Below, piece after piece: positions 1 to 6,347 of a stretch of DNA of 9,672 bases. This DNA is from Candidatus Collierbacteria bacterium CG_4_9_14_3_um_filter_43_16. Lineage in GTDB: Bacteria > Patescibacteriota > Microgenomatia > UBA1400 > MFAQ01. The notes under the pieces are model-generated. The model saw only the letters and a program-made list of their open reading frames with translations. It did not search any database and was not told the DNA's origin. Made by a program: the position numbers and the translations under genes. The stretch spans positions 1 through 9,672 of the forward strand of contig PFUC01000094.1 in the NCBI GenBank assembly GCA_002789895.1, read 5' to 3'. Each line of letters begins with the position of its first letter. Position 1 is the stretch's first letter.

Positions 1-48
1 AGATAGGGGAGAGGGAAAGAAAAAAATGTCTAAACGGATATATATCCC

Positions 49-77
49 ATAATCTAAATACCCAAAAATTCTGTCAA
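49..77 (-). promoter_or_regulatory. possible promoter reading left out of the window
   Basis: On the minus strand a perfect TTGACA (77-72) is followed after 17 nt by GATTAT (54-49), which matches TATAAT at 4 of 6 positions. It could drive a gene beyond the left edge. The weak -10 and the AT-rich setting make a chance match quite possible. Confidence 0.25.
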
Positions 78-162
78 GGTTTATATATCAATTAATTAAT
101 AAACATTTCATAGCAAATAAGAAAATTACGGAAATTTCTCAAAATAATTGATAGGAAAGATA

Positions 163-176
163 TCGGGTTATCTGAT
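163..176 (+). repeat. dispersed repeat copy 1, TCGGG-TTATCT
   Basis: TCGGGTTATCTGAT, preceded by GAAAGATA. The flank GAAAGAT recurs before copy 2, exactly 160 bp further on. The TTATCT core resembles the first half of a DnaA box (TTATCCACA), but its second half does not match. Confidence 0.4.
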
Positions 177-321
177 CGCAATGACGAGAAACTAGCCTCC
201 AAAATCAGGCCCGTAGAATGCCTCTATAACGGCTTCTGGAACTTTTTATGGCTAATTAATCATTGGATAAATATCTTGATATATCCTCCCAAAGCTAAAA
301 CATAAGAAATGTGCAGAAAGA

Positions 322-337
322 TTCGGGTTTATCTACG
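322..337 (+). repeat. dispersed repeat copy 2, DnaA-box-like
   Basis: TTCGGGTTTATCTACG, preceded by GAAAGA. The last nine bases, TTATCTACG (329-337), differ from the DnaA-box consensus TTATCCACA at two positions. It shares TTCGGG, one variable base, then TTATCTAC with copy 3. Confidence 0.45.
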
Positions 338-420
338 ATTAGGCACGATTTGAGGCTATCAGGCTCAAAAACAAAAGAATTAGCCACATAGAGGAGCCAG
401 AGAACAGACGTGACACAGGT

Positions 421-436
421 TTCGGGATTATCTACA
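421..436 (+). repeat. dispersed repeat copy 3, DnaA-box-like
   Basis: TTCGGGATTATCTACA. The last nine bases (428-436) differ from TTATCCACA at one position. It is identical to copy 2 over 14 of the first 15 bases. Confidence 0.45.
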
Positions 437-485
437 AATAACCGCAGAACATAATAGATACATCTCTTGTGCCTGCTTTGTTGAG

Positions 486-517
486 ATACGTCGCAAAAGT
501 ATTATTGTGCGACGTAT
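486..517. repeat. perfect 10-bp inverted repeat
   Basis: ATACGTCGCA (486-495) and its exact reverse complement TGCGACGTAT (508-517) enclose a 12-nt AT-rich spacer. Neither side is followed by a T-tract in either direction, so this is not a standard intrinsic terminator. It could be an operator for a dimeric protein, a recombination or termination site, or the stem of a structured RNA. Confidence 0.6.
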
Positions 518-730
518 TAGGAATCATTCTTCTCCAACTTCATCATTCATATAAATAGGGAACTGTCTAGAACTGCATATCAATTTGATTACCCCTCTAC
601 ACTAACCCTTCAAGAAAAATCGGGTCAGAAATATGAAAAAATAATTCTCGTCACACCCATCGTTTCGAACCCCTTTCTCCCATTACCGACCACTCGTCTA
701 TTGACTATATCTATCCCTATCACCCAGCAG

Positions 731-739
731 TTATCCACA
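731..739 (+). promoter_or_regulatory. perfect DnaA-box consensus
   Basis: TTATCCACA exactly matches the bacterial DnaA-box consensus. It lies 15 nt before a pair of 11-bp direct repeats and downstream of the related TTATCTAC repeats. One 9-mer alone could be chance; the surrounding related motifs make it worth noting. Confidence 0.4.
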
Positions 740-753
740 TCTTATGCTAAATT

Positions 754-783
754 TCGTGAAAACTATGGGTTATCGTGAAAACT
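754..783 (+). repeat. 11-bp direct repeat, 19-bp period
   Basis: TCGTGAAAACT occurs at 754-764 and again at 773-783. The first copy lies inside TTTCGTGAAA, a short near-palindrome (TTTC/GAAA). GGGTTATC sits between them, echoing the TTATC repeats further left. Confidence 0.55.
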
Positions 784-813
784 TCTATAGATCCTACAAC
801 ATTATAGGTTTAT

Positions 814-826
814 TATAGGTCCTATA
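814..826. repeat. short inverted repeat TATAGG-T-CCTATA
   Basis: TATAGG (814-819) and CCTATA (821-826) are reverse complements around one base. Another ATTATAGG lies just to the left (801-808), so TATAGG occurs as both a direct and an inverted repeat in 30 bp. Function unknown. Confidence 0.4.
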
Positions 827-868
827 GTTATACTCTCTCCCCTTCCTTGAAGCGGTCATAATTTTCTT

Positions 869-883
869 GTGTCACGATGACAC
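869..883. repeat. hairpin downstream of the yebC unit
   Basis: GTGTCA (869-874) and TGACAC (878-883) form a perfect 6-bp inverted repeat around CGA, 13 nt past the stop of the minus-strand membrane-protein gene. Its position suits a terminator for that unit, but no T-run follows on the minus strand, so intrinsic termination is doubtful. Confidence 0.3.
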
Positions 884-896
884 TGTGTTACTTTCC

Positions 897-1721
897 TCAG
901 CCCACCCACGAGGTCGTCATAAATCCAATTACAAATATTACTATTACCGTCAATCCATATTCCAAGAGACTTTCTAGGTATACTCTACTGGAAAGTCGTT
1001 GTTCCAGAATACCCAACAAGGAATATAAGATCGAAGTCAGCATCAAACCACCCATGAATGGCTTGACAGGCCAAAAGGACAACGCTATACCTGCCGCAAC
1101 AGTCACCCAACTAACAACCAGTGAATATCTCCCGGCATCATGTAAAATATCTCCTTTCAGATCAACGCTCCAGAAACTGGGAAAGCATAAAATGATCGAG
1201 ACCACAAAAACAATAACTGCGATCCACCAAAAAGGTAGTTTTAAACTCAAAGCCACTGTATAAAAGAATAGCGAAGCCACCAATGTAATGATGAAATTCA
1301 CCGACCTCGCGGCCCTAAAAAGCTGGATTGTTCTAATCGATGCGACCGAAAAGATGTTCTCTATTAACAAAATTCCATACATTGCCAAAGCATAAAAAAT
1401 AAAATATAAGATTCTAAACAATCCCGCCAATAGCATTGATGTTTCAAGCTGAAAAACTCTCCCAAACATACTGGGAATAGCTGTAGGCAAAAAATTGGCA
1501 AATAAACCACTACCCAAGGTAAACATGACCGGTAACACCATTAGCGTAAGCCATTCAATACCCTTCAAATCATCAAACAAAACCCATACCGAAAGAATAT
1601 ATGATAAGGAAGAGACTGCTAAATATAAACCAAATCGATAATCCACCGGTGCTGTAGTGGTGAGCCACAAGCAAATAGCAACCATTCCGCTTACTAAGAT
1701 AAATCGTGTTCTTTTTGACAT
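897..1721 (-). CDS. polytopic membrane protein of unknown function
   Basis: I do not recognise the function. The 274-residue product is almost entirely hydrophobic, with about eight or nine predicted membrane segments, short loops, and an amphipathic basic stretch (RTIQLFRAARS) near the middle. From memory it resembles the uncharacterised membrane proteins (DUF5656-type) common in Microgenomates genomes; this is not verified. I chose the ATG at 1721 because it follows the yebC stop after one base (TAA-T-ATG), which suits translational coupling. An in-frame ATG at 1754 would add MWWKCGQIWLN and overlap yebC by 32 nt. Neither start has a clear Shine-Dalgarno site. It is co-transcribed with yebC. 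There are no polar active-site motifs, so a transporter, scaffold or envelope role cannot be separated. Confidence 0.8.
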   Translation of the reverse strand: MSKRTRFILVSGMVAICLWLTTTAPVDYRFGLYLAVSSLSYILSVWVLFDDLKGIEWLTLMVLPVMFTLGSGLFANFLPTAIPSMFGRVFQLETSMLLAGLFRILYFIFYALAMYGILLIENIFSVASIRTIQLFRAARSVNFIITLVASLFFYTVALSLKLPFWWIAVIVFVVSIILCFPSFWSVDLKGDILHDAGRYSLVVSWVTVAAGIALSFWPVKPFMGGLMLTSILYSLLGILEQRLSSRVYLESLLEYGLTVIVIFVIGFMTTSWVG

Positions 1722-1722
1722 A

Positions 1723-2247
1723 TTAAGCCAGATTTGTCCACACTTCCACCACATCGTCCAAATCGGTGAGAAGAGCTACTAGGTCCGTTATTTGTTTCAG
1801 ATCTTCCCCTTGGATACTAATTCTCGGCAAAGGCTGTATAGATTTCATATAAGAAACCGATCCTGGCCCTCCTAACTTGGCCCCATGTTTGTCCAATATA
1901 TTTTTCACTTCTCCAAAAGTGCGGTTCCTATTGTCGGTGACGGCAGCGATTAAGATCCCCACGCTAAATAGTCCATAGGCCTCATACGTAATTTCTTCGG
2001 CGGCGACTCCTCCACCTACCGCAGAAGCTTTATCAACTGCTCGCTTGATATTTTCCATTGGCATGTTTACCGACCGCGCTTCATCCACACAGGCCCTAAG
2101 ATAAGAGTTGGCTTCAATATCTCCAGAGCCTCCCTTTTTTACCGCTATATGGATCTTTTTAGCTATTTTAGTAAATACGGAACTTCGCTTGTTATCCTCT
2201 ATTGCCTTTTGATGTTTTATGGTTGACCACTTGGAGTGACCTGACAT
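1723..2247 (-). CDS. yebC: YebC/PmpR/TACO1 family protein, shortened form
   Basis: The N-terminus MSGHSKWSTIKHQKA and the block DNRNRTFGEVKNILDKHG followed by GSVSY are hallmarks of the YebC family. Members were first described as transcription regulators (PmpR); later work on YebC/TACO1 supports a ribosome-associated role in relieving stalls, notably at proline-rich sequence. The protein has 174 residues against about 240-250 in most bacteria. The helical N-terminal domain (about 1-80) is intact, but after VSYMKS (about 131-136) it jumps almost directly to the C-terminal segment DLVALLTDLDDVVEVWTNL, so the middle inserted domain of about 70 residues is missing. I chose the ATG at 2247 because MSGHSKW is the family N-terminus; the frame extends 13 codons upstream with unrelated residues. 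The -10 box lies 7 nt upstream. It is the first gene of a two-gene unit. Confidence 0.93.
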   Translation of the reverse strand: MSGHSKWSTIKHQKAIEDNKRSSVFTKIAKKIHIAVKKGGSGDIEANSYLRACVDEARSVNMPMENIKRAVDKASAVGGGVAAEEITYEAYGLFSVGILIAAVTDNRNRTFGEVKNILDKHGAKLGGPGSVSYMKSIQPLPRISIQGEDLKQITDLVALLTDLDDVVEVWTNLA

Positions 2248-2254
2248 AGTTTGA

Positions 2255-2283
2255 ATTCTATCAGGAGCCAAGGCCCAAAACAA
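2255..2283 (-). promoter_or_regulatory. yebC promoter, extended -10, probably leaderless
   Basis: On the minus strand TGA-TAGAAT (2263-2255) is a good extended -10. A weak -35, TTGTTT (2283-2278), lies 17 bp upstream. Only 7 nt separate the -10 from the yebC ATG, so transcription should start at or next to the start codon. It overlaps the upstream edge of the divergent TPR-gene promoter closely enough that the two could compete. Confidence 0.5.
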
Positions 2284-2287
2284 CAAC

Positions 2288-2316
2288 TTGACATGCAGTT
2301 AAATCATCTATATCAT
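2288..2316 (+). promoter_or_regulatory. TPR-gene promoter, probably leaderless
   Basis: A perfect TTGACA (2288-2293) is followed after exactly 17 bp by TATCAT (2311-2316; 5 of 6 to TATAAT). The ATG of the TPR gene is at 2325, 8 nt past the -10, so the mRNA should begin within about two bases of the start codon. No Shine-Dalgarno sequence is present in TTCTCAGC. Confidence 0.65.
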
Positions 2317-2324
2317 TTCTCAGC

Positions 2325-3029
2325 ATGAACAATGACAACATAAACGATATACAACAAGAGTCGATTAAAGCCGCCATAGCCAAAAAATGGCACGAGGCCA
2401 TCTCTCTTAATGAAAAGATACTTGAGCTGAATCCCGCTGATCTACCCACCCTGAATCGCTTAGGTATTGCCTATTCCATGGGGGGTAAAAACAAAAAATC
2501 CATGGCTAGTTTTGAAAAGGTTCTTTTGGTAGATCCTCATAATCAAATCGCCAAAAATAATTTAGCTAGATTAAAAGCCAATAAAAAGCAAGGCTTGGCC
2601 AATCCATATTTCCAAATCGTAAGTTTTATTGAAGAACCTGGTAAATCGAAAGTCGTTCCTTTAGTTAACCAAGGTGAACCAAAAATATTTTCTGCTCTAA
2701 ACATTGGCGAACCCGTCGAACTTTCACTCTCGAAACATAAAGTCAAAGTGACGCGTGGAAAAGACTTTATTGGCTATTTGCCCGACAATCTTTCTCATCG
2801 TCTCGTTAAGCTTATCAATGCCGGCTACAAATACAAGACCATCATGAAGTCCGTCAATGCCAAAAACCCTCAGGTGTTTATTTTGGAGGCAAAATCTTCT
2901 AAAAGATTACGAGGAATTCCCTCCTTCCCCTTAGACGACATGGAACACCTTCCATCACTATCTGCCGGGGAGTCAAGCGAGACACCGCCACTAGAGATCT
3001 ACGACCCCCTCCTGGGTGACGAGGCTTAG
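2325..3029 (+). CDS. TPR protein with HIRAN-like C-terminal region
   Basis: This 234-residue soluble protein has no signal peptide. Two tetratricopeptide repeats are readable: about 12-38 (WHEAISLNEKILELNPAD) and 40-72 (LNRLGIAYSMGGKNKKSMASFEKVLLVDPHN), with a capping helix after them. TPRs are protein-binding scaffolds. Residues about 128-175 (GEPVELSLS, then GKDFIGYLPDNLSHRLVKLINAG) resemble the second half of a HIRAN domain, a DNA-binding module found in helicases and in stand-alone bacterial proteins; this is inference from pattern only. The tail (197-234) is acidic and proline-rich (SSETPPLEIYDPLL) and probably disordered. The gene is divergent from yebC with a 77-nt gap and converges on the LytR_C gene, with only 8 nt between the two stops. 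The exact partner or process is unknown. Confidence 0.85.
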   Translation: MNNDNINDIQQESIKAAIAKKWHEAISLNEKILELNPADLPTLNRLGIAYSMGGKNKKSMASFEKVLLVDPHNQIAKNNLARLKANKKQGLANPYFQIVSFIEEPGKSKVVPLVNQGEPKIFSALNIGEPVELSLSKHKVKVTRGKDFIGYLPDNLSHRLVKLINAGYKYKTIMKSVNAKNPQVFILEAKSSKRLRGIPSFPLDDMEHLPSLSAGESSETPPLEIYDPLLGDEA

Positions 3030-3037
3030 TTGAGAAA

Positions 3038-3925
3038 CTACTTCAGCCAGATACCTACGCCACCCTTATTAATCATTCCCTTGTCGACTTCCACACGTCG
3101 TTCACATTTCATTTGTTGAATTAGAAAGCTCTCAGTTACCGGGTAATTGCCTCTAGATACAAAAATACACCCCGTTCCGGCTATTCCCTGATTGGGATCA
3201 GTCTTTACCTCAACCACACGGAGTCCGGCTGACTCCAACTGCCTTGAAACCGCAACACCTAAACCCACTATGCCGGACAGATTGTTTATTGAAGCATCTA
3301 CATTTTCCATCAAAATCGATTCCAAAAGAAACTTGTTTTTCGTCCACAAAACCATTACATTGTTGAAAATCAAAAAGTCCTTACCATCCGGTTCGGTGAT
3401 TTTATCCATCGCCTTTTTAGGAATATCCATCTCCAGTATCTTCTTTGAGGACACGGCCTCGACCAGGTACCGTCTTATCAAAAACCTATCTCTTAGACTT
3501 AAATCGGTCTTCAAATTTATTTTGTGAAGACTACCCAAAACCCCTTCGACTGAAGGATCACCATTAATTTTAATAGTCCTTGAAATCGCAACGCCCACAG
3601 ATAGACCCAGCGATTTTTCCAAGATCTCATAAGGACGTTTTTCGGACACACCATAAACCCATAGTGAACCGATTGGGTATTGTGCCGAGGAATTGTAGAT
3701 TTTCAACTTCAATTTTTCCGGTAAATTGACCCAACCGACAATATCTTCATCAGGACGTAAAACCAATAGGGAGCAACCATTTTCTCCTACAACAGCCAGA
3801 TTTATCCCCAACTGGCTGGAAACTACCCCCTCCTTAATCACTCTGTAAACAATCAATCCACCCAAAAGAACCAAAAAAACTATCCCCATTATTCGAAATC
3901 GTTTAAGATTAGAACTCTCCTTCAT
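3038..3925 (-). CDS. membrane-anchored LytR_C-domain protein
   Basis: This is a 295-residue protein with one N-terminal membrane anchor (about 11-28, IMGIVFLVLLGGLIVYRVI) preceded by basic residues, so the rest should be extracytoplasmic. The C-terminal part (about 210-292: INNLSGIVGLGVAVSRQLESAG, then VVEVKTDPN and TGCIFVSRG) fits the LytR_C domain found behind LytR-CpsA-Psr (LCP) cell-wall ligases. The middle part (LLVLRPDEDIVGWVNLP, then PYEILEKSLGLSVGVAIS) looks like an eroded LCP fold, but I cannot see the LCP arginine/aspartate active-site set, so ligase activity is doubtful. The start overlaps the 3' end of the antiporter gene by 17 nt, and AAGGA lies about 6 nt before this ATG. It is the last gene of the six-gene operon. 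An envelope role is likely; the substrate is unknown. Confidence 0.75.
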   Translation of the reverse strand: MKESSNLKRFRIMGIVFLVLLGGLIVYRVIKEGVVSSQLGINLAVVGENGCSLLVLRPDEDIVGWVNLPEKLKLKIYNSSAQYPIGSLWVYGVSEKRPYEILEKSLGLSVGVAISRTIKINGDPSVEGVLGSLHKINLKTDLSLRDRFLIRRYLVEAVSSKKILEMDIPKKAMDKITEPDGKDFLIFNNVMVLWTKNKFLLESILMENVDASINNLSGIVGLGVAVSRQLESAGLRVVEVKTDPNQGIAGTGCIFVSRGNYPVTESFLIQQMKCERRVEVDKGMINKGGVGIWLK

Positions 3926-5588
3926 AAATTTCCTTTAATATCTCACCTTGTCTGCTCCGATATTTTAATAAGGTATTGGCATCATTCCCGAACTTCTTCA
4001 CCAGAAGGCCTAGATGAAGACCACTCACGAAATGAGGAAATATGACATATGACGCACCGGCTTCATATAGCAAAGCCGCTTGTGCGGCCGTTTCGGCGTC
4101 AACAATTGTCGGAACCTTAATCCTCTTTTGTTTTAATAAAGTAAGGAGAGCCAAAGAATCATCAAGATCCTTAACAGTCGAAATAATCATTTTCGCATCG
4201 ACCATATTCGCAGTCTCTAATACATCGGGATCTGAGGCATCGGCGAAAATCGCCTCCTCTCCCCTATTCTTAAGTCTGGAAATTACATCAGGATTAAAAT
4301 CAACTACCAATACTTTTTCCCCATTTTTTTTCAGAGAAGACATGATGCTCCGGCCAGTTCGATCACCACCCAATAAAACCACATGACCTTTCATGGTCAC
4401 GACTCCAGAATTAACTCCACCAAATTTAAAAATCATAGGTAATTGTTCAGACATGAATTTGTAGAGATGTGATGATTGGTTAATTATTATCGTCGAAACC
4501 ACCATCGAGGTTAACCCAGCTACTGTTACAGCCGTCACCAAATCACTTTTCCAAAAACCAGAAATCAATCCAAAGGACAAAACAATCAAACTGAACTCAG
4601 ATAGTTGCGTCATATTTGTGCTCACCGAAAAAGCCACCTTCCCAGATAGTCCACTCAAAAAACAACTTAACTCAGATGCGATAAATTTAATGATCAAGGT
4701 CAGAGTGACTAGCCCAGAAACCAACAACCAGTCGATCTTAACGACTCCAATCTCCAAACCTAATAACACAAAAAATAATGTTAGAAAAATATCTCTCAAT
4801 GTTTTTATCTTACTTACTATCTGAAAATGTCCCCAGCTCGTAGAAAGAGAGATTCCCGCCAATATTCCGCCTATTTCAGGAGTCAAACCCATCACATTCG
4901 TTGAAAAGTAAACCGTGAGAAAAAACCAAATCAGACTAAGTAACACTAAATCCTCGGATGATTTAATCAAATATTTTTCGATTTTAGAAATAACAATATG
5001 CCCTAGCACATTAATGGTTAGAAACAAAATCGCTATCTTTATGGCCAAACCCAAAAGCGCCGAGGGTTCAAATCCTCTACCAAAACTAGGCATTAAGACC
5101 AAAACAATAATCGCTGTCACGTCCTGAAGTAGCAAAATTCCTAAACTGATTTTTCCTGCAAAACTGCCAAGGTCTTTTTTCTCTGAAAGTATTTTTACCA
5201 CTACGATCGTGCTACTAAAAGTTAAAGCCATCGATAACCAAAGAGAGGAAATGACGCTAAATCTCAAAAACAGGTTGGCGATTCCAAAAAATATCGTCCA
5301 TAAAACAATAGTTTGAATCAGAAATATTTTTACCACAGTCCAACCTATATTTTTTAATTCCTTTAAATTCATTTCCAAACCCACCAAAAACAAAAGCAGG
5401 GTCACACCTAGCGATCCCAGAAATTTGATACTTTCAAGACTCTGGTTATTTACCAGACCGAAAACTCCAAACGCGATACCGGCTAAAACTTGACCCACAA
5501 TAGAAGGCATTCCAATGTATCGGAAAATAATGCCTAGAAAGACTGCCGCGGTAAAAACTAACATCAAGTTAACCAAAAAAACATCCAT
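3909..5588 (-). CDS. Kef-type cation/proton antiporter with RCK domain
   Basis: The 559-residue protein is a monovalent cation:proton antiporter of the CPA2 family. Residues 1-375 form the Na/H-exchanger domain, with about 12 membrane segments and family landmarks LLLFLVGLEMNLKELK (64-79), LLLQDVTAI (152-160; Q155-D156 as in KefB/C) and GGILAGISLS (240-249). Residues 401-531 form a cytoplasmic TrkA-N/RCK nucleotide-binding domain: beta-strand GHVVLLGG, acidic D430 ending the second strand (VLVVDF), and FADASDPDVL. The usual glycine motif GxGxxG reads GGDRTG (407-412), with Asp at the third position. It probably exports K+ or Na+ in exchange for H+, gated by a nucleotide. There is no C-terminal RCK_C domain. 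The start lies 8 nt after the pseudouridine synthase stop, with no clear Shine-Dalgarno site. Confidence 0.9.
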   Translation of the reverse strand: MDVFLVNLMLVFTAAVFLGIIFRYIGMPSIVGQVLAGIAFGVFGLVNNQSLESIKFLGSLGVTLLLFLVGLEMNLKELKNIGWTVVKIFLIQTIVLWTIFFGIANLFLRFSVISSLWLSMALTFSSTIVVVKILSEKKDLGSFAGKISLGILLLQDVTAIIVLVLMPSFGRGFEPSALLGLAIKIAILFLTINVLGHIVISKIEKYLIKSSEDLVLLSLIWFFLTVYFSTNVMGLTPEIGGILAGISLSTSWGHFQIVSKIKTLRDIFLTLFFVLLGLEIGVVKIDWLLVSGLVTLTLIIKFIASELSCFLSGLSGKVAFSVSTNMTQLSEFSLIVLSFGLISGFWKSDLVTAVTVAGLTSMVVSTIIINQSSHLYKFMSEQLPMIFKFGGVNSGVVTMKGHVVLLGGDRTGRSIMSSLKKNGEKVLVVDFNPDVISRLKNRGEEAIFADASDPDVLETANMVDAKMIISTVKDLDDSLALLTLLKQKRIKVPTIVDAETAAQAALLYEAGASYVIFPHFVSGLHLGLLVKKFGNDANTLLKYRSRQGEILKEIYEGEF

Positions 5589-5596
5589 AAATCATT

Positions 5597-6343
5597 CTAA
5601 CACCCCAATTTCCCCATCTCCAAAACATCAAGAAACTTTTGGCAATCTGCGGGAAGTTCCGCTTCCACTAAAACCTTCCCGCCATTAAACGTCACAAATT
5701 CAATACTTGACGCATGAAGAAAATGATGCGATAAATATTTTCTATCTTCCCTTGCAAATTTTCTATTCAAGTATTTATCATCAGCAAAGACCGGCCAGCC
5801 GAGAAAAGACAGATGAACTCTTATTTGGTGAGTCCTTCCCGTTTTCAAATCCAAGCCAAGCAAGGTCAATGCGTCTCTCCAGTGTTCGTGACCGGGAGAG
5901 GTAAACCGCTTGATTACTTTCCAAGCTGTTACCGCTCTTTTACCTTCATAGTGGACTTGCCACTTCTCCCGATCGTACAAACTCCGCTTAAGTGGCAAAA
6001 TCGTCTCTCCCCTCTCTGGTTCGACCCTACCATGAACCAGGGCTACGTAAGTCTTGATCAGCTTTCTCTCTTTAAAAAGATCCAGGTAATACTTCAAAGA
6101 TTCAGGTTTTTTGGCAATTAACAAACAACCACTAGTTTCCTTATCCAGTCGATGGCACACCCCACTCCTATCTTGAAAAAGCTTATCTTCAAACCTAGGA
6201 CTAATAGCCTTAAACCAATCACGATTCTCTACCCATTCTTGAACAGTCTGGCCAGTAATAGAATCTGCCCTGTTTACCACCAAACCCACTGGTTTATTAA
6301 TCACCAAACTGTCCTCGTCCTCATACAATATTGGGATTTCCAT
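5597..6343 (-). CDS. RluA-family 23S rRNA/tRNA pseudouridine synthase
   Basis: It isomerises uridine to pseudouridine in structured RNA. The catalytic motif HRLDKETSG (64-72, nucleophile D67) and the conserved LKTGRTHQIRVHLSFLGWPVFADDKY stretch (166-191) identify the RluA/RluC/RluD family. At 248 residues it has no N-terminal S4 RNA-binding domain and opens straight into the catalytic fold (PILYEDEDSLVINKP), as in E. coli RluA. I chose the ATG at 6343, not 6397, because family homology begins at MEIPILYED, and GAGGG directly precedes it, 4 nt after the lspA stop. Its place behind lspA matches ylyB in Bacillus. The RNA site modified cannot be told from sequence. Confidence 0.93.
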   Translation of the reverse strand: MEIPILYEDEDSLVINKPVGLVVNRADSITGQTVQEWVENRDWFKAISPRFEDKLFQDRSGVCHRLDKETSGCLLIAKKPESLKYYLDLFKERKLIKTYVALVHGRVEPERGETILPLKRSLYDREKWQVHYEGKRAVTAWKVIKRFTSPGHEHWRDALTLLGLDLKTGRTHQIRVHLSFLGWPVFADDKYLNRKFAREDRKYLSHHFLHASSIEFVTFNGGKVLVEAELPADCQKFLDVLEMGKLGC

Positions 6344-6347
6344 ACCC

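Larger units (their letters stand above)
1..868. other. long non-coding AT-rich region with dispersed repeats
   Basis: No convincing coding frame is visible on either strand, and I recognise no RNase P, tmRNA or SRP RNA core motif. Hand counts give about 35-37% G+C. The first 160 bases are especially AT-rich, with ATATAT and AATTAATTAAT runs. The region carries three diverged copies of a TCGGG-TTATCT motif (163, 322, 421), a perfect DnaA box (731), a perfect 10-bp inverted repeat (486-517), an 11-bp direct repeat (754, 773) and a short inverted repeat (814-826). It lies downstream of the minus-strand yebC unit, so it is not that unit's promoter. It could be a replication-related region (origin or terminus), a non-coding RNA locus, or decayed sequence; I cannot decide between these. 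Confidence 0.6.

Noticed and set aside
349..369. TTTGAG/CTCAAA inverted repeat as a terminator
   Set aside because: The stem is only 6 bp with a 9-nt loop, and no T-run follows on either strand.
163..436. CRISPR array from the repeated TCGGG-TTATCT motif
   Set aside because: The copies are only about 15 bp, diverged, unevenly spaced (about 160 and 99 bp), and no cas genes are nearby.
796..827. Possible dif (XerCD) site around the TATAGG repeats
   Set aside because: One arm resembles the CCTATAA half of Firmicutes dif on the minus strand, but the second arm is a direct rather than inverted repeat and the 6-bp central spacing is not kept.
877..1263. Open plus-strand frame of 128 codons
   Set aside because: It lies entirely opposite the membrane-protein gene, begins without a promoter or Shine-Dalgarno site, and reads as low-complexity Thr/Ile/Lys sequence with no recognisable domain.
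1722..1754. Start of the membrane-protein gene at the ATG at 1754
   Set aside because: It would overlap yebC by 32 nt and add a Trp/Cys-rich N-terminus; the ATG at 1721, one base after the yebC stop, fits the tight spacing of the other operon better. It is not excluded.
4042..4386. Open plus-strand frame of 114 codons inside the antiporter gene
   Set aside because: Antisense shadow of the well-supported RCK domain; its Ser/Thr/Ala-rich product shows no family pattern.
5813..6121. Open plus-strand frame of 102 codons inside the pseudouridine synthase gene
   Set aside because: Antisense to a gene with a clear catalytic motif, and it has no start signals of its own.
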